A DNA stretch of 64,000 bases from Companilactobacillus musae (GCF_003967595.1 NZ_BIFW01000002.1:186001-250000); one strand, 5' to 3'; shown: positions 27,211-36,986, counted from the first letter of the stretch. Program-made: numbers and translations. Notes: generated by a model not told the origin, from the letters alone.

Positions 27211-28351
27211 TCAAACTCACCTCGCCAACAACTGGTAATTCTGATAAATCATTATCAAACGTGAGTTTTATATCATCATCTTTTTCGTTCAAAATTGGAA
27301 TGGAAGCATTGACGACTCCATCTACTTTCATAATTGCAGCAAGGATTTGTGAACGGTAAATTGTGAGTGCATAACCTCTTCCAGTAGTCCGGTTAATTTG
27401 ACCCCAGGCAATTCTTCGTAATTTAAAATAATCTTCTATAGCGTCCAATATTTTAGGCTTTAAAGCATTTATATCGAACTGACTATCAACTTCAATGTTA
27501 GTTGAAATATTAACAGTGACAGGCTCTGGTGCTACTACAGTTACCTTGTGGTCTATAGGAGCCAATCCATAACCTAAACTTTCAGAATCTGTTGGATCTA
27601 TTTCCTCTTTGACTTGCTTTAATAACACATCACTAGCAGGCATCAAATCGTTATCCAAAATGACTAGCTTAACTGTTCCACCACCATTCCAAACCGGATA
27701 AACTTGAGCTGAACCAACTGCAGATATCTTCGAAAGCATATCCAAATAGTCAGCAATATTACCACCATAAGCAATCCAAGAATCAGTCGATAACAGTCTA
27801 TTTCTAAGATGCTCATCTGTTTCATTATCTTTTGCTGGAATAGAAACCTCAATAATTTCAGCCCAGGATAAAATGTCATTTGGAGTGACCGGTAATATTT
27901 GGCCAAGATATCCATTAGGACGTGTCCCAACTTCTTCGGCTTCCAGAATACCGGTCAAATCATCATTAATCTTAGTCACTCGATAAAAAATCGGATTATC
28001 ACCCAAACTAGCAAATCTATCACCAATTTCGACATTGTTAATGGGATTGCCTTTTGAATCTAAGAAATCAGCTTTAACTTGTGCTGAAGTAGCCATTTGT
28101 CTGGCGGTTCCATGCTCAACTGCTCGATAATCAAGAAACTCATTATCTGCAGTTTTAATATATGTTTCCTTAACGATATTAGATAACTTTAATGACTGTT
28201 GAGCCATGACCATTGCTGCAGGTGCCAAAGCATCATAAATAATTGAACCTTGTCTTTTATCAATATCATCTGGAACTTTAGCCATCATCTGATTTAAATA
28301 AAACTCAAAATTTTGTTTTTCAATCTTACTAGCTAAATCTTCAGGAGTCAT
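27203..28351 (-). CDS. xkdT: Baseplate J-like protein (XkdT)
   Basis: 382 residues, Baseplate_J family: MTPEDLASKIEKQNFEFYLNQMMAKVPDDIDKRQGS..., then EFLDYRAVEHGTAR and ETDEHLRNRLL, all typical. It forms the baseplate wedge with gp48-like and gp25-like partners. The start has AGGTG upstream and overlaps the upstream gene by 11 bp. Confidence 0.93.
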   Translation of the reverse strand: MTPEDLASKIEKQNFEFYLNQMMAKVPDDIDKRQGSIIYDALAPAAMVMAQQSLKLSNIVKETYIKTADNEFLDYRAVEHGTARQMATSAQVKADFLDSKGNPINNVEIGDRFASLGDNPIFYRVTKINDDLTGILEAEEVGTRPNGYLGQILPVTPNDILSWAEIIEVSIPAKDNETDEHLRNRLLSTDSWIAYGGNIADYLDMLSKISAVGSAQVYPVWNGGGTVKLVILDNDLMPASDVLLKQVKEEIDPTDSESLGYGLAPIDHKVTVVAPEPVTVNISTNIEVDSQFDINALKPKILDAIEDYFKLRRIAWGQINRTTGRGYALTIYRSQILAAIMKVDGVVNASIPILNEKDDDIKLTFDNDLSELPVVGEVSLNG

Positions 28352-28703
28352 TTACACTCACCTCACTTTCAATTGGAATATCACCATAAATTGTCGTACA
28401 TGATCCATGCACTTTAAGAATTGTCTTATCCAAAACTTCAATATCATCAACAGTAACAGTCAAAATACGACTATCGGCTAATAAGGCTTCTTTAACCATT
28501 CGTTCAACTTCAACAGTCGCATAATCAAAGCTCTTACCGAACAGTTCAAAAAAATCATTTCCATATTGATTATCATAAATTGGATAAACAAAACGTTCTG
28601 TTTTAAGAATCTTATCAACTGCTTGAATCATTGCTTCATGACCATCAAATTTATTCAAAATACGTCCATTTTTGATTTCATAAGTTTTCGTAGGATTATC
28701 CAT
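28341..28703 (-). CDS. xkdS: Baseplate wedge protein, DUF2634/gp25-like (XkdS)
   Basis: About 120 residues. LNKFDGHEAMIQAVDKILKTERFVYPIYDNQYGNDFFELFG is the GPW/gp25-type core. The ATG at 28703 follows the previous stop directly and has AGGAG upstream; an ATG at 28715 is possible. Part of the baseplate cluster. Confidence 0.88.
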   Translation of the reverse strand: MDNPTKTYEIKNGRILNKFDGHEAMIQAVDKILKTERFVYPIYDNQYGNDFFELFGKSFDYATVEVERMVKEALLADSRILTVTVDDIEVLDKTILKVHGSCTTIYGDIPIESEVSVNDS

Positions 28704-28704
28704 C

Positions 28705-29073
28705 TTAGTTATCATCTCCTACTCTGTCATTAGTTCTTTCAAGAACAAAGAATTGCTGACCACCATTAAAACGAATCATCACTACTGAATCACCATCTTT
28801 TAATGTTCCGTCAATTTCAATAGTTTCAAAAACATCGGGGCGATTACCAGATGTATCTCCAATAGAATCATGATGAGCTAGCACTCTGATACGCTCCTGA
28901 TGTTTGGTAACTTGTCTTCCAAGTACTAAAAAAGACTCAGACAAAATCATTTGGTTAGATGTCTGAATCTTTAATGGATCACTTGAAATTACTTTTCCAT
29001 AAACAATATCGGCATAATCTGATTCGTTACCACCTTTACTATTCATCATTCCGAGGAGTTGTTCTCCAGCCAT
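28705..29073 (-). CDS. DUF2577-type baseplate protein (XkdR-like)
   Basis: 122 residues, beta-rich (GKVISSDPLKIQTSNQMILSESFLVLGRQV; GDSVVMIRFNGGQQFFVLER). The pattern fits DUF2577, found between XkdQ and XkdS in PBSX-type baseplates. Overlaps XkdQ by 28 bp. Confidence 0.8.
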   Translation of the reverse strand: MAGEQLLGMMNSKGGNESDYADIVYGKVISSDPLKIQTSNQMILSESFLVLGRQVTKHQERIRVLAHHDSIGDTSGNRPDVFETIEIDGTLKDGDSVVMIRFNGGQQFFVLERTNDRVGDDN

Positions 29074-30101
29074 GGCTCATTCACCTTCATTTCTAAATCA
29101 CATTTATAATCCACGTCAAAAGTATGAGTAGCCTTCATAATTGCCGTGTTATTAATCCAAAAACCAGCCTTAGATAAATCATCAATTTGAATATTCACAG
29201 AATTTCCAGCTACCATAGATGTATCACCTAAACAGGTCAAACTTAATGTATAAGTTTCCCTGTTTTTTTCTTTCAGCAATTCATCTGCTCGCTGTTTCAT
29301 TTGAGCATCATTGGCTTTATCTTTAGCATTCTCGACCTTTTGGAGCTTACCCCAATCTCGAACATTACCTGCACTACTATCGGTATAATTGAAACTAGTT
29401 TTAGCAGGATCGTCACCACTAGATCCTTCACTAACAGATGAAGTTGAACTAGTCTGTTGTGATTCAGCTTGATTCTTTTTTATAACACGAACTGAATTAG
29501 CGGCTTCATCAATTGATTTCTCAAAAGAAAAGCCAGTCAACAAGGACTGGTCACCGACAATAATATTTAATTCGTTATATGGAGCTTTTCTCAATTCAAC
29601 AACATCATAATTAGCAAAGATATAATACATTTGATTAGTAGCCTTTTGAGTCTTATCAATGCTAGATTTCAACATATCAAAGTAAGTTTTGGAATCGGCC
29701 ACTTCAGCAGGTAATTTATAGCTCGAACCATTAACAACTTTGTGACTGATTTCAGCCATCTTACAAACAGTATCAAACCTATCCGAAATAGTCGATATTG
29801 GCCAAACTAATGAATCCTCATTCTTTAAGTATCTAGTTTTATCATAGGCAGTAATACTGAATTTCTTATTTTCTTTAAAGCTAACTTTGAAGATATAACC
29901 ATAGAATATCTTTTGTTCATCCCATTGAAATTCGACTACATCTCCATCTTGAGGATAAAAACTTTCGTCAAACAATAAATCAAACGTTAATGTTCCTGCG
30001 GCAAAGTTTAGATTAGTTACCCATTTAACATTGTTGACTAATTGACTAACATCCCACGTATCACCGGCATGTCGACGACTAATTGTAAACTTAGTAATCA
30101 A
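29046..30101 (-). CDS. xkdQ: Baseplate hub protein XkdQ-like
   Basis: 351 residues, TTG start with GAGG upstream. Begins ITKFTISRRHAGDTWDVSQLVNNVKWVTNLNFAAGTLTFDL and has GDVVEFQWDEQKIFYGYIFKV, typical for XkdQ/gp27-like hub proteins. A Ser/Thr-rich insertion lies at about 215-235. It forms the central hub on which tail tube and spike assemble. Confidence 0.88.
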   Translation of the reverse strand: MITKFTISRRHAGDTWDVSQLVNNVKWVTNLNFAAGTLTFDLLFDESFYPQDGDVVEFQWDEQKIFYGYIFKVSFKENKKFSITAYDKTRYLKNEDSLVWPISTISDRFDTVCKMAEISHKVVNGSSYKLPAEVADSKTYFDMLKSSIDKTQKATNQMYYIFANYDVVELRKAPYNELNIIVGDQSLLTGFSFEKSIDEAANSVRVIKKNQAESQQTSSTSSVSEGSSGDDPAKTSFNYTDSSAGNVRDWGKLQKVENAKDKANDAQMKQRADELLKEKNRETYTLSLTCLGDTSMVAGNSVNIQIDDLSKAGFWINNTAIMKATHTFDVDYKCDLEMKVNEPWLENNSSE

Positions 30102-30796
30102 GTTGACCTCACATCACTTTCCTTGACCCAGCCGCGTAAACCACCATCTAAAGTAGTAACGTGATATGGATATAAAGCCCCAGGTGCAACTAAAGAAATC
30201 TTTCTAGTAGCATTCTGTTCTGTTAACCCTGGACCATTTCCTTGACTATCCCGATGTAATAAACCATTAACAATCACAATTGAACCCATTCCCACCTTTT
30301 TGGGTGGACTAGGACGTGCTTCAACAGTCTTTTCTGGCTGTTGTTTAACGCCTATTTTTTTTGCTTCAAATGGTCTGAATTCTTTTAACGACAATGTGTA
30401 AGTATATTCGCCATCATATCCATTCTTCATACCATATTCAAAACTGGCAATCGTTGACTTCAGAGAAACCTTAGTAGTTGAAATAACCAATCTAATTGGT
30501 TTTTTTAATTTTCTAGCTGATTCAATCCAATCGATATAATCCTGAGCTGAATTCAATAATTCTAACGCTGAAACATAATGCTCTGCCTTAGGATCTATAG
30601 GTAGTGAACTCTCAATGCTAATATCCTGTAATTTGTCTTCACCCAATAAATTGACTTCACCCAACTTAATAACCGATTCGGTCTTATCATCGCTTTCGAG
30701 TTTGACCGTAATTTCTGCTGGATTAACCGGCAATTCAATCGTTTCATTTGAATCATTAGTTAAATAAAATCCTAAATGATTATCCACATACATCAT
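30098..30796 (-). CDS. xkdP: Tail protein XkdP-like, linker to baseplate hub
   Basis: 232 residues. The N-terminal part (GFYLTNDSNETIELPVNPAEITVKL, YTYTLSLKEFRPFEAKK) matches XkdP; the usual C-terminal LysM module appears replaced by an SH3-like stretch (IVIVNGLLHRDSQGNGPG ... YHVTTLDGGLRGWVKESDV). Start may be ATG at 30796 or GTG at 30787 (better spacing to AGGAG). Connects tape measure/tube to the hub. Confidence 0.83.
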   Translation of the reverse strand: MMYVDNHLGFYLTNDSNETIELPVNPAEITVKLESDDKTESVIKLGEVNLLGEDKLQDISIESSLPIDPKAEHYVSALELLNSAQDYIDWIESARKLKKPIRLVISTTKVSLKSTIASFEYGMKNGYDGEYTYTLSLKEFRPFEAKKIGVKQQPEKTVEARPSPPKKVGMGSIVIVNGLLHRDSQGNGPGLTEQNATRKISLVAPGALYPYHVTTLDGGLRGWVKESDVRST

Positions 30797-30799
30797 CTC

Positions 30800-33700
30800 C
30801 TATCCTAGTGAAGCATTATTTCTGTCTATTAAATATTGTTCAATAATTGAAACTAATTTTTCACCATCATAGTTTTCATTCCCTGTGCTATTGATTTGAA
30901 TTGCTCCAGGCGAAATGTTAACAGTGCTTTGACTATTTGACGTTGTACTGCTATTAGCACCTTTTGAAACAATACCACCAGCACCTATAACTGGATCATC
31001 ATTTTTTAAATCATTTTGAATCGTTCCATTAACACCTAGATTGGATCCATTTAAACCTTGAAAGGTTGTCATCAAAGTGTTTAAAACACCTAATGCACGT
31101 TGAAAACCATTTGCTAACATATCACCAGGGTTATTTGCTAATCCACTCATAGTCATTGGTCCAATTTGAGGATTCATATTAGAAGCAGCGTCTACTACTC
31201 CTTGTGCCATATTGGCTGAAGCATCAGCTGCAGCGCCTGAATCTCTATTCAATCCATTGATTAAACCTTGATCAACCCAACGCCCGTATTGATTAAACAA
31301 TTTTGATGGTGAACCAATATGAAGCACAGACTTAGCAGCAGAAACTACTTTACCAGCAACACTCTTAACTGCACTGACAGCCGATCCAATCATTGATTTA
31401 ATACCATTAACTAAGCCTTGAATTAAATCTTTACCTACACTAACCAATGAATTAACAAACCCCTTAGCTGCATTAACAGCATTCTGAATTCCACTCGAAA
31501 CTGCTGTTACAACCCTAGACATAGCACTAACAATGGCAGTTACCATCATTGTTCCAGCCATAATAAATGCTGTTGCCAAGGTAATAACCGCTGAAGCTAC
31601 CATAGTTAAACCACTAGCAACAATCATAAGAGCAACACCAACGATAATTAATCCTGCTCCTAAAATGATAGCTGCAACTCCAAGTAATAATGCTCCAATA
31701 GCTGCAATCATCATAAGTGGTGCAGCCATCATTAAAGCGACGGCGAATATCATCATTCCAACACCAGCAACAATTACAACAGCTGCAATCATAATCAAAG
31801 CTACTGCCATTAATAGCAAACCAACTGCAGCTAGCATTGACATAACCGCAACAATCATTAATCCAGCCCCTAGCAATAAAGTACCAACTGCAGCAACCAT
31901 TGCACCGACACCAATTAATAATAAAGCTGCACCAAATAAAATGGCACCAATTGCACCTACTACAAAACCAACGCCAAGAACTGCAATGGCAATTCCTAGT
32001 GCTAACACACCAACAGCCCCAACAATAGCAGCTAATCCAAACACAGCCATAGCTCCGGCTAATGCAAGAAGTCCAACTGCTGCGCTAGTTCCATATGTTG
32101 AAATAATAGGTAATTGAGTAGCAAGTAAAGCAATACCAGCAGATGCTATAAATACGGCAACACCAATTAATAATAAAGCTGCAGCAAATATTACAAAGCC
32201 AACAGCTCCAACTATTAATGCTGGTCCAAGTATCCTTACAACAATAAGTAATATCGTAATTGCTGCAAACATACCAAAGAATACAGCTATTGCTGCACCA
32301 CCAGATGATGCAATTCTTTGAGTTGCCATAGCCATTAACAGCATACCTCCACCAGCTAGTGCAACTCCCGCACCTACTAATAGCAACGCTGCACCCAGTT
32401 TAAGATATGCACCAGCTGATTGTGCTATTCCTCCAGCTTTAGGTGTTTGAGGCAATTCAGGGGTTTGAGGAACTTTAGGTTGTTTTAATCCTGAAAAGGC
32501 ATCTTTAAATGCTTTTATTCCTTTGGCTACTCCCATAGCTGTTTTGATAGCTTTAATTGATACAGCCAAAATTCCTACGGAAACAGCTATGGCCTTAATC
32601 TGTCCTGCATCCATTTTTGATAAAGCATTAAGACCTGCTATCAATCCAGCAAAAGCTATTCCTTTAAGTCCAGTTTTCATAATCAGAAATGCTGTTCCTA
32701 TCGCTTTTATAGTTCCCGGGCTCAATTTGGATACTGCATCAGCAATTGCACTAATTGAATCAGCGGCACCCTTAATTGCACCACCGGCTATGTTTCCTAA
32801 ACTTTCAAAAGGATTCTTTCCTTTGCCAGACATTTTACTAAACACCTTACTTGCTGAATCCTTTAAGGTTCCAAACATTTGTTGAACTGAGGAAATAGCT
32901 CCTGTATCTTTAAATCCATCAAACATTTCTGACGCAGATTTTTTAACGAAGTTAAATACTTTTAAAGCGTTATCTGCAAGTTTTCCAAAATCTATACCAT
33001 CAATTGCATCAGTAAGACTACTTATCGCATTAATACCAATACTACTGAACTTTTCAAACTGAGGACGTAATTTTCCACTTAATGTTTCAACTAAACCATC
33101 CATTGCTTGATCCACGGTCTTGTACTCAGTTGCTAACTTAGTAAATCCCTTGCTATTACCAACTGTAGAAATTGCATTAAAGAAGTCTTGTGTTTTCACG
33201 CCACCATCTTGAATCTTTTGTACTAATTGATCAGTAGACATTCCCATCTGTTTAGCAACAGCCGCCATACCAGCTGGAGATTGTTGTAACATTAGCTTAA
33301 AATCGGCCCATTGAACTTTTGGCATTGCAGCCATCTGAGTAGCCTGAGTACTTAGAGTTTTCATAGCTTGAGCAGGATCTTGTGCAGCACCAGCCAATCC
33401 ACCAAATCCTTTCACTAATTTAGTAGTATTTTTGGTTCCAACAGCCGCTAGTTGAGCATAAGTTGTAGACATATCCGATGCAGAATAAATTGTTTTAGTT
33501 GCATAATCGGAAAGTTCATTTTCAGTCGCCTTAATTTGTTTTGGTGTCTTACCAATAATTGACATATTTCCTTCAAAAGTTTGCCAGGCCTTACTGGATT
33601 CATTCATCTCACTAATCAATCCCTTAATTCCACTTGTTGCTAATCCAATTCCTTTAGTGATTCCAGTTCCAATAACAGTTCCACCAAGAACAGATTTGAA

Positions 33701-33874
33701 CACCCCACCAGCTTGCCCAGCCGACTTTGTTAAACCGTCGAATGCACCACTACTGCTCAACGCCGATTTAAATCTATTAAATCCTGATTGCCCTTTATTC
33801 AGTCCAGCACTCAACTTTTCCAACGGTGCAGTAAACCCATCAAAAATTTTAATTGTGGAACTTATAGTAGCCAT
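30800..33874 (-). CDS. Tail tape measure protein
   Basis: 1024 residues. The N-terminal 330 residues are the tape-measure domain (MSIIGKTPKQIKATENELSDYATKTIYSASDMSTTYAQLAAVG). The centre (about 490-790) is an unbroken series of hydrophobic Gly/Ala/Ile/Val helices, and the C-terminus has GDKVVSAAKSVLHIGSPSKLFNQYGRWVDQGLING, the common tape-measure ending. It sets tail length and is ejected during infection. AGGAGG precedes the ATG. Confidence 0.93.
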   Translation of the reverse strand: MATISSTIKIFDGFTAPLEKLSAGLNKGQSGFNRFKSALSSSGAFDGLTKSAGQAGGVFKSVLGGTVIGTGITKGIGLATSGIKGLISEMNESSKAWQTFEGNMSIIGKTPKQIKATENELSDYATKTIYSASDMSTTYAQLAAVGTKNTTKLVKGFGGLAGAAQDPAQAMKTLSTQATQMAAMPKVQWADFKLMLQQSPAGMAAVAKQMGMSTDQLVQKIQDGGVKTQDFFNAISTVGNSKGFTKLATEYKTVDQAMDGLVETLSGKLRPQFEKFSSIGINAISSLTDAIDGIDFGKLADNALKVFNFVKKSASEMFDGFKDTGAISSVQQMFGTLKDSASKVFSKMSGKGKNPFESLGNIAGGAIKGAADSISAIADAVSKLSPGTIKAIGTAFLIMKTGLKGIAFAGLIAGLNALSKMDAGQIKAIAVSVGILAVSIKAIKTAMGVAKGIKAFKDAFSGLKQPKVPQTPELPQTPKAGGIAQSAGAYLKLGAALLLVGAGVALAGGGMLLMAMATQRIASSGGAAIAVFFGMFAAITILLIVVRILGPALIVGAVGFVIFAAALLLIGVAVFIASAGIALLATQLPIISTYGTSAAVGLLALAGAMAVFGLAAIVGAVGVLALGIAIAVLGVGFVVGAIGAILFGAALLLIGVGAMVAAVGTLLLGAGLMIVAVMSMLAAVGLLLMAVALIMIAAVVIVAGVGMMIFAVALMMAAPLMMIAAIGALLLGVAAIILGAGLIIVGVALMIVASGLTMVASAVITLATAFIMAGTMMVTAIVSAMSRVVTAVSSGIQNAVNAAKGFVNSLVSVGKDLIQGLVNGIKSMIGSAVSAVKSVAGKVVSAAKSVLHIGSPSKLFNQYGRWVDQGLINGLNRDSGAAADASANMAQGVVDAASNMNPQIGPMTMSGLANNPGDMLANGFQRALGVLNTLMTTFQGLNGSNLGVNGTIQNDLKNDDPVIGAGGIVSKGANSSTTSNSQSTVNISPGAIQINSTGNENYDGEKLVSIIEQYLIDRNNASLG

Positions 33875-33907
33875 ACGAACCTCCTCTCTAGCAAAAAAGG
33901 CTAAATC

Positions 33908-34108
33908 CTAGCGATGTGCTTTGGACTTAGCCTTTCTTTCTGCCTCTTTTTGTTGTTTCTTTTCCTCAGTGATTCTTATTTCAATTCCAGCGATAATTAA
34001 TGCTCTTTCTCTATTTGAAAACGAAAGCCACGTTTGAGGCGTCCAGTGATATTCGTTCATTGCATAGAAATAGTAATTTAAATCGCCTGTATCACTAGAA
34101 TTGGCTAG
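33908..34108 (-). CDS. -1 frameshift extension of the tail assembly chaperone (T part)
   Basis: A 66-codon frame without its own start continues directly from the slippery site at 34108-34114: it encodes LANSSDTGDLNYYFYAMNE, then HWTPQTWLSFSNRER, ending with a basic KKQQKEAERKAKSKAHR tail. It is the typical T region of G/GT tail chaperones, made by a -1 shift on the preceding gene. It fills the gap before the tape measure gene. Confidence 0.85.
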   Translation of the reverse strand, partial: LANSSDTGDLNYYFYAMNEYHWTPQTWLSFSNRERALIIAGIEIRITEEKKQQKEAERKAKSKAHR

Positions 34109-34542
34109 TTTTTTACTTCTTCACGAAGATTATCCACATCCTCTAAATCAAAACCACATAAATCTTGAATTTGGTTGAGTAATTCAGCATATTCTCCAAC
34201 TTTTAACATTTTCTTCAAAAGTCCCACTGGATTAGCAATTGAGTTCCAACTCTTCTGTAAATCAGCATTATCAAGTTCAGGAGACACAACACATGCGGCT
34301 GCTAACAGATCAACATATTTAGACTGATCCACACTTGACGTGATTTGACGTGTTTGTCTGTCCTTAGTCTTCGTCGTTGCTTGTTTTTGAAGTACTGAGT
34401 TTTCATCTTCTGTAATTGATTTAATTACAAATGGTGCTTTGAATCGAGGAAACTTAACCTCCCTTGTTTCCGGTTTTGCATCCACATTTTCCATTAAAAA
34501 ATCTTTAACATCTGTCAAAATATAATTCCTCCTAAATTTCAA
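34105..34542 (-). CDS. xkdN: Tail assembly chaperone, G part (XkdN-like)
   Basis: 145 residues, XkdN type: KFPRFKAPFVIKSITEDENSVLQKQATTKTKDRQTRQITSSVDQSKYVDLLAAACVVSPELDNADLQKSW. Located between tube protein and tape measure, where it and its longer frameshift form wrap the tape measure during tail assembly. Ends E-V-K-N-stop on the heptamer A AAA AAC. Confidence 0.88.
   Translation of the reverse strand: MKFRRNYILTDVKDFLMENVDAKPETREVKFPRFKAPFVIKSITEDENSVLQKQATTKTKDRQTRQITSSVDQSKYVDLLAAACVVSPELDNADLQKSWNSIANPVGLLKKMLKVGEYAELLNQIQDLCGFDLEDVDNLREEVKN
34108..34114 (-). other. Programmed -1 frameshift site of the tail chaperone
   Basis: Minus-strand heptamer A AAA AAC in the X XXY YYZ phase, followed at once by the zero-frame stop TAG (34105-34107). 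Confidence 0.85.
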
Positions 34543-35017
34543 ATCCTGTAAATGGTGTTACTAAGTCAACTTCTTCAAACGTAAAATCTGATTCCCATTC
34601 CATTACGCCGTCATCAGCTTCAAAATCTCCAATAGGAATATCGTCTAAGTTAACTTCGCCTAAGTGAACTGTTTGCTTTCCAGCTCTTGAAGTAGGGTCT
34701 TCGATTGACAACGTGATTTCAAAGTATAAATCTTTACCACCTTGAATGTAAGGTAAAGCATATTTCAACCACGCTGAACTGATTACATATCCACCTAAAG
34801 TACCGGTACCTTCGACACTTGTTGTTTTCTTGTGTTTCCATCTACTACCAAGAGTTTGAACATCTTCCTTATTTTTCTCTAACTTCGCTGTAAATTTAGT
34901 ACCTTCAATCAAAGGAATCACTTTTCCATCTATTGTGATATATAGTTTGGCGTCCTTTGTTGAAATAGTATCTCTACCATTTAAAAAACTACCAATAGTA
35001 CTTGTTGATTCATCCAT
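34532..35017 (-). CDS. xkdM: Tail tube protein (XkdM-like)
   Basis: 161 residues. TISTKDAKLYITIDGKVIPLIEGTKFTAKLEKNKEDVQTLGSRWKHKKTTSVEGTGTLGGYVISSAWLKY is the XkdM/phage tail tube pattern. The ATG at 35017 with GAGGAG upstream is used rather than a TTG at 35047. Forms the inner tube under the sheath encoded just upstream. Confidence 0.9.
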   Translation of the reverse strand: MDESTSTIGSFLNGRDTISTKDAKLYITIDGKVIPLIEGTKFTAKLEKNKEDVQTLGSRWKHKKTTSVEGTGTLGGYVISSAWLKYALPYIQGGKDLYFEITLSIEDPTSRAGKQTVHLGEVNLDDIPIGDFEADDGVMEWESDFTFEEVDLVTPFTGFEI

Positions 35018-35033
35018 ACTTAATTGCTCCTCT

Positions 35034-36416
35034 CTATTCGACAACAATTGTCATATATAATTTTTCCATGGAATCAATTGGTGTTACTGCCAGATTGACT
35101 AAGATTGAATCCTTATCGTCACCAGGATCAACCGTTAAATCGGACGAATCAAAATCTGCGATAATACCCGCCTTCATTAGATTAGACATGTATGCAACAC
35201 GATTAGCCTTAAATAAGTCACGACCAGTTGAATCATTATTGACTTTTCCAATAAACATAGTTTCAAAAATATTTTCAGTATCAGTAGCAATTTGATCAAG
35301 CGTTCTGATAATGCGATTCTTGCTAAATTCTTTGGGTTTATCATCTGAGTACGTTGTTAATGAATTAATATCTTGTTCAATAACTACTCTTCCACCCCGC
35401 TTAGCAGTAAAAACAACCCAACCACTATTCAGTGCTTTAATTGTTAATTCATTATTTAGTGATGGATAGGTGGAGACTGCTCCAGGGTATTCTGAATAGG
35501 TTAATGACTTACTTGAGTCGGTTGCTGAAGAAATACCTGCAAAATAACCAGCTGCAGTGGTTGTATCAATTAAAGTTCCATCTTCAAGAATTACTCCATT
35601 AGCCACAACTGAAACGCCTTCGTTATCGTAATCATACCCGCCTTCATACACAGGAACAACTGCACGAACCTTATAACCTTCTTCATCCCTTAAACGTTGA
35701 ACTGCTGTGGCAATTAATTGATGAATATTGTTCTTAGGTTCAAATCCTGCTGCGGTCACAACATTAAATTGTGCCGTTTCAAGAACATCATTCAATAAAT
35801 CGGTAATCTCAACTGGTTTAGTAGTACCACCAGCCAAATCATAAGTTGTGGAATTGGCCAAAGAATCTAATTTATTAGTAGATGGCTTATCATCAACGCC
35901 GGGAACCGTATCAGAAATATTTACCACATCAATGTATTCATTAGATTTCAAACCACTTGCAGTTGTTGTTCTAATGACCTGTTGGTCAACAACTTCTGTA
36001 CCATAAATCGTTGATACAGTGATTCTTGTAGCATCGTTAGGATCCTTAACCACAGATACATGAATGTCATTACCTTTAGTACCAGGGTACTTTGCTGTAA
36101 AAGTCCAAGGTAGAGCATCATTAGCGATTGTTGCTTTATCACCATCATTATTATTTAAAAATAATACGGTTAATGCACCTTTTAGCGTTTCTCTCAATGC
36201 TCCAAGTTCAGGAGTATTCAATGGTTCACCAAGCAATGCCTTAAAATCAGAATTAGAGTTCAATTCAATTATTCCTTTTGCTCCCCAGTTAAGAGTTACA
36301 TCGCTAACTAAAAGCGTTCTACCTAAGCTAGTATCTGCTTTAGGTTGTGAAGCACCAACCGTATTAATATAAGCGCCAGGGCGACGTTTATTCTGTGTTG
36401 TCCATGTTCCAGCCAT
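35034..36416 (-). CDS. xkdK: Tail sheath protein (XkdK-like)
   Basis: 460 residues. N-terminus TTQNKRRPGAYINTVGA and C-terminus FIGKVNNDSTGRDLFKANRVAYMSNLMKAGIIADFDSSDLTVDPGDDKDSILVNLAVTPIDSMEKLYMTIVV match contractile sheath proteins of PBSX type. Its presence defines the phage as myovirus-like. The start overlaps the end of the small upstream gene (stop at 36419). Confidence 0.94.
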   Translation of the reverse strand: MAGTWTTQNKRRPGAYINTVGASQPKADTSLGRTLLVSDVTLNWGAKGIIELNSNSDFKALLGEPLNTPELGALRETLKGALTVLFLNNNDGDKATIANDALPWTFTAKYPGTKGNDIHVSVVKDPNDATRITVSTIYGTEVVDQQVIRTTTASGLKSNEYIDVVNISDTVPGVDDKPSTNKLDSLANSTTYDLAGGTTKPVEITDLLNDVLETAQFNVVTAAGFEPKNNIHQLIATAVQRLRDEEGYKVRAVVPVYEGGYDYDNEGVSVVANGVILEDGTLIDTTTAAGYFAGISSATDSSKSLTYSEYPGAVSTYPSLNNELTIKALNSGWVVFTAKRGGRVVIEQDINSLTTYSDDKPKEFSKNRIIRTLDQIATDTENIFETMFIGKVNNDSTGRDLFKANRVAYMSNLMKAGIIADFDSSDLTVDPGDDKDSILVNLAVTPIDSMEKLYMTIVVE

Positions 36417-36418
36417 AT

Positions 36419-36577
36419 TTATTTAATTCCTCCTTTAAACTTAATAATTTCTCGATTAGCAGCAGATAACGAATATTGTTTTGAATTATCAAGTACAATC
36501 TTCAAAATATCTCGGTCCATTGGACTAAATCCTGTGCTATTAACTAAAGATTCTTTGCTATAACTTTCAATTGCCAT
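36419..36577 (-). CDS. Small conserved-position phage protein before the sheath gene
   Basis: 52 residues (MAIESYSKESLVNSTGFSPMDRDILKIVLD...), with GGAGGAATTGCTA before the ATG. It is overlapped by the end of the upstream gene and ends 3 bp from the sheath start. No family recognised; position equals small ORFs between connector and sheath in PBSX-like phages. Confidence 0.75.
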   Translation of the reverse strand: MAIESYSKESLVNSTGFSPMDRDILKIVLDNSKQYSLSAANREIIKFKGGIK

Positions 36578-36986
36578 TAGCAATTCCTCCTTTAAACTTC
36601 ATATTCTCCTGTTTAGGGGTGTTATCGACTTTATGAGCACGAATCCATACTTCAAAAGTCATTTGTAAGGTATTGTCATCAGATTGCTTGAAGTTTCGAT
36701 TGCGAATCGTTGCATAATCTTTCAAATCAGTAAAATTATCCGCTAACACTTCTTCAACAGATTCCATATCTTCATTTGGTCTATCAATCTTGGGAAAATA
36801 AACAATCTGATAGGCATACTTACGATTTTGAATATCAAACAATTCAGGTTTCACACCTGTGTCCACTTTTTGTATAAAAAAAGATGGCTCTTCAAAGCCA
36901 CCTTTACGGTTTTCTCTATTAATTTGAATATTTGGATATAACTCAGCGAGTTCATTCCCGATAAGTTCAACAATGCTCTCTTTCAA
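36567..36986 (-). CDS. Tail completion / terminator-type protein
   Basis: 139 residues, mixed alpha/beta (VELIGNELAELYPNIQINRENRKGGFEEPSFFIQKVDTGVKPELFDIQNRKYAYQIVYFP). Placed just after the HK97 gp10-like gene, the usual spot of the tail terminator (PBSX XkdJ/DUF6838 type). It would cap the tail tube at the head end. Confidence 0.75.
   Translation of the reverse strand: MKESIVELIGNELAELYPNIQINRENRKGGFEEPSFFIQKVDTGVKPELFDIQNRKYAYQIVYFPKIDRPNEDMESVEEVLADNFTDLKDYATIRNRNFKQSDDNTLQMTFEVWIRAHKVDNTPKQENMKFKGGIANGN

Noticed and set aside
29413-29470. Break in the XkdQ gene at the Ser/Thr-rich insertion
   Set aside because: The frame continues without interruption; the insertion is a flexible linker.
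31533-32117. Long plus-strand open frame opposite the tape measure gene
   Set aside because: It mirrors the repetitive hydrophobic codons of the tape measure protein; low-complexity Ala/Thr/Ile/Pro translation, no ribosome site, wrong direction.
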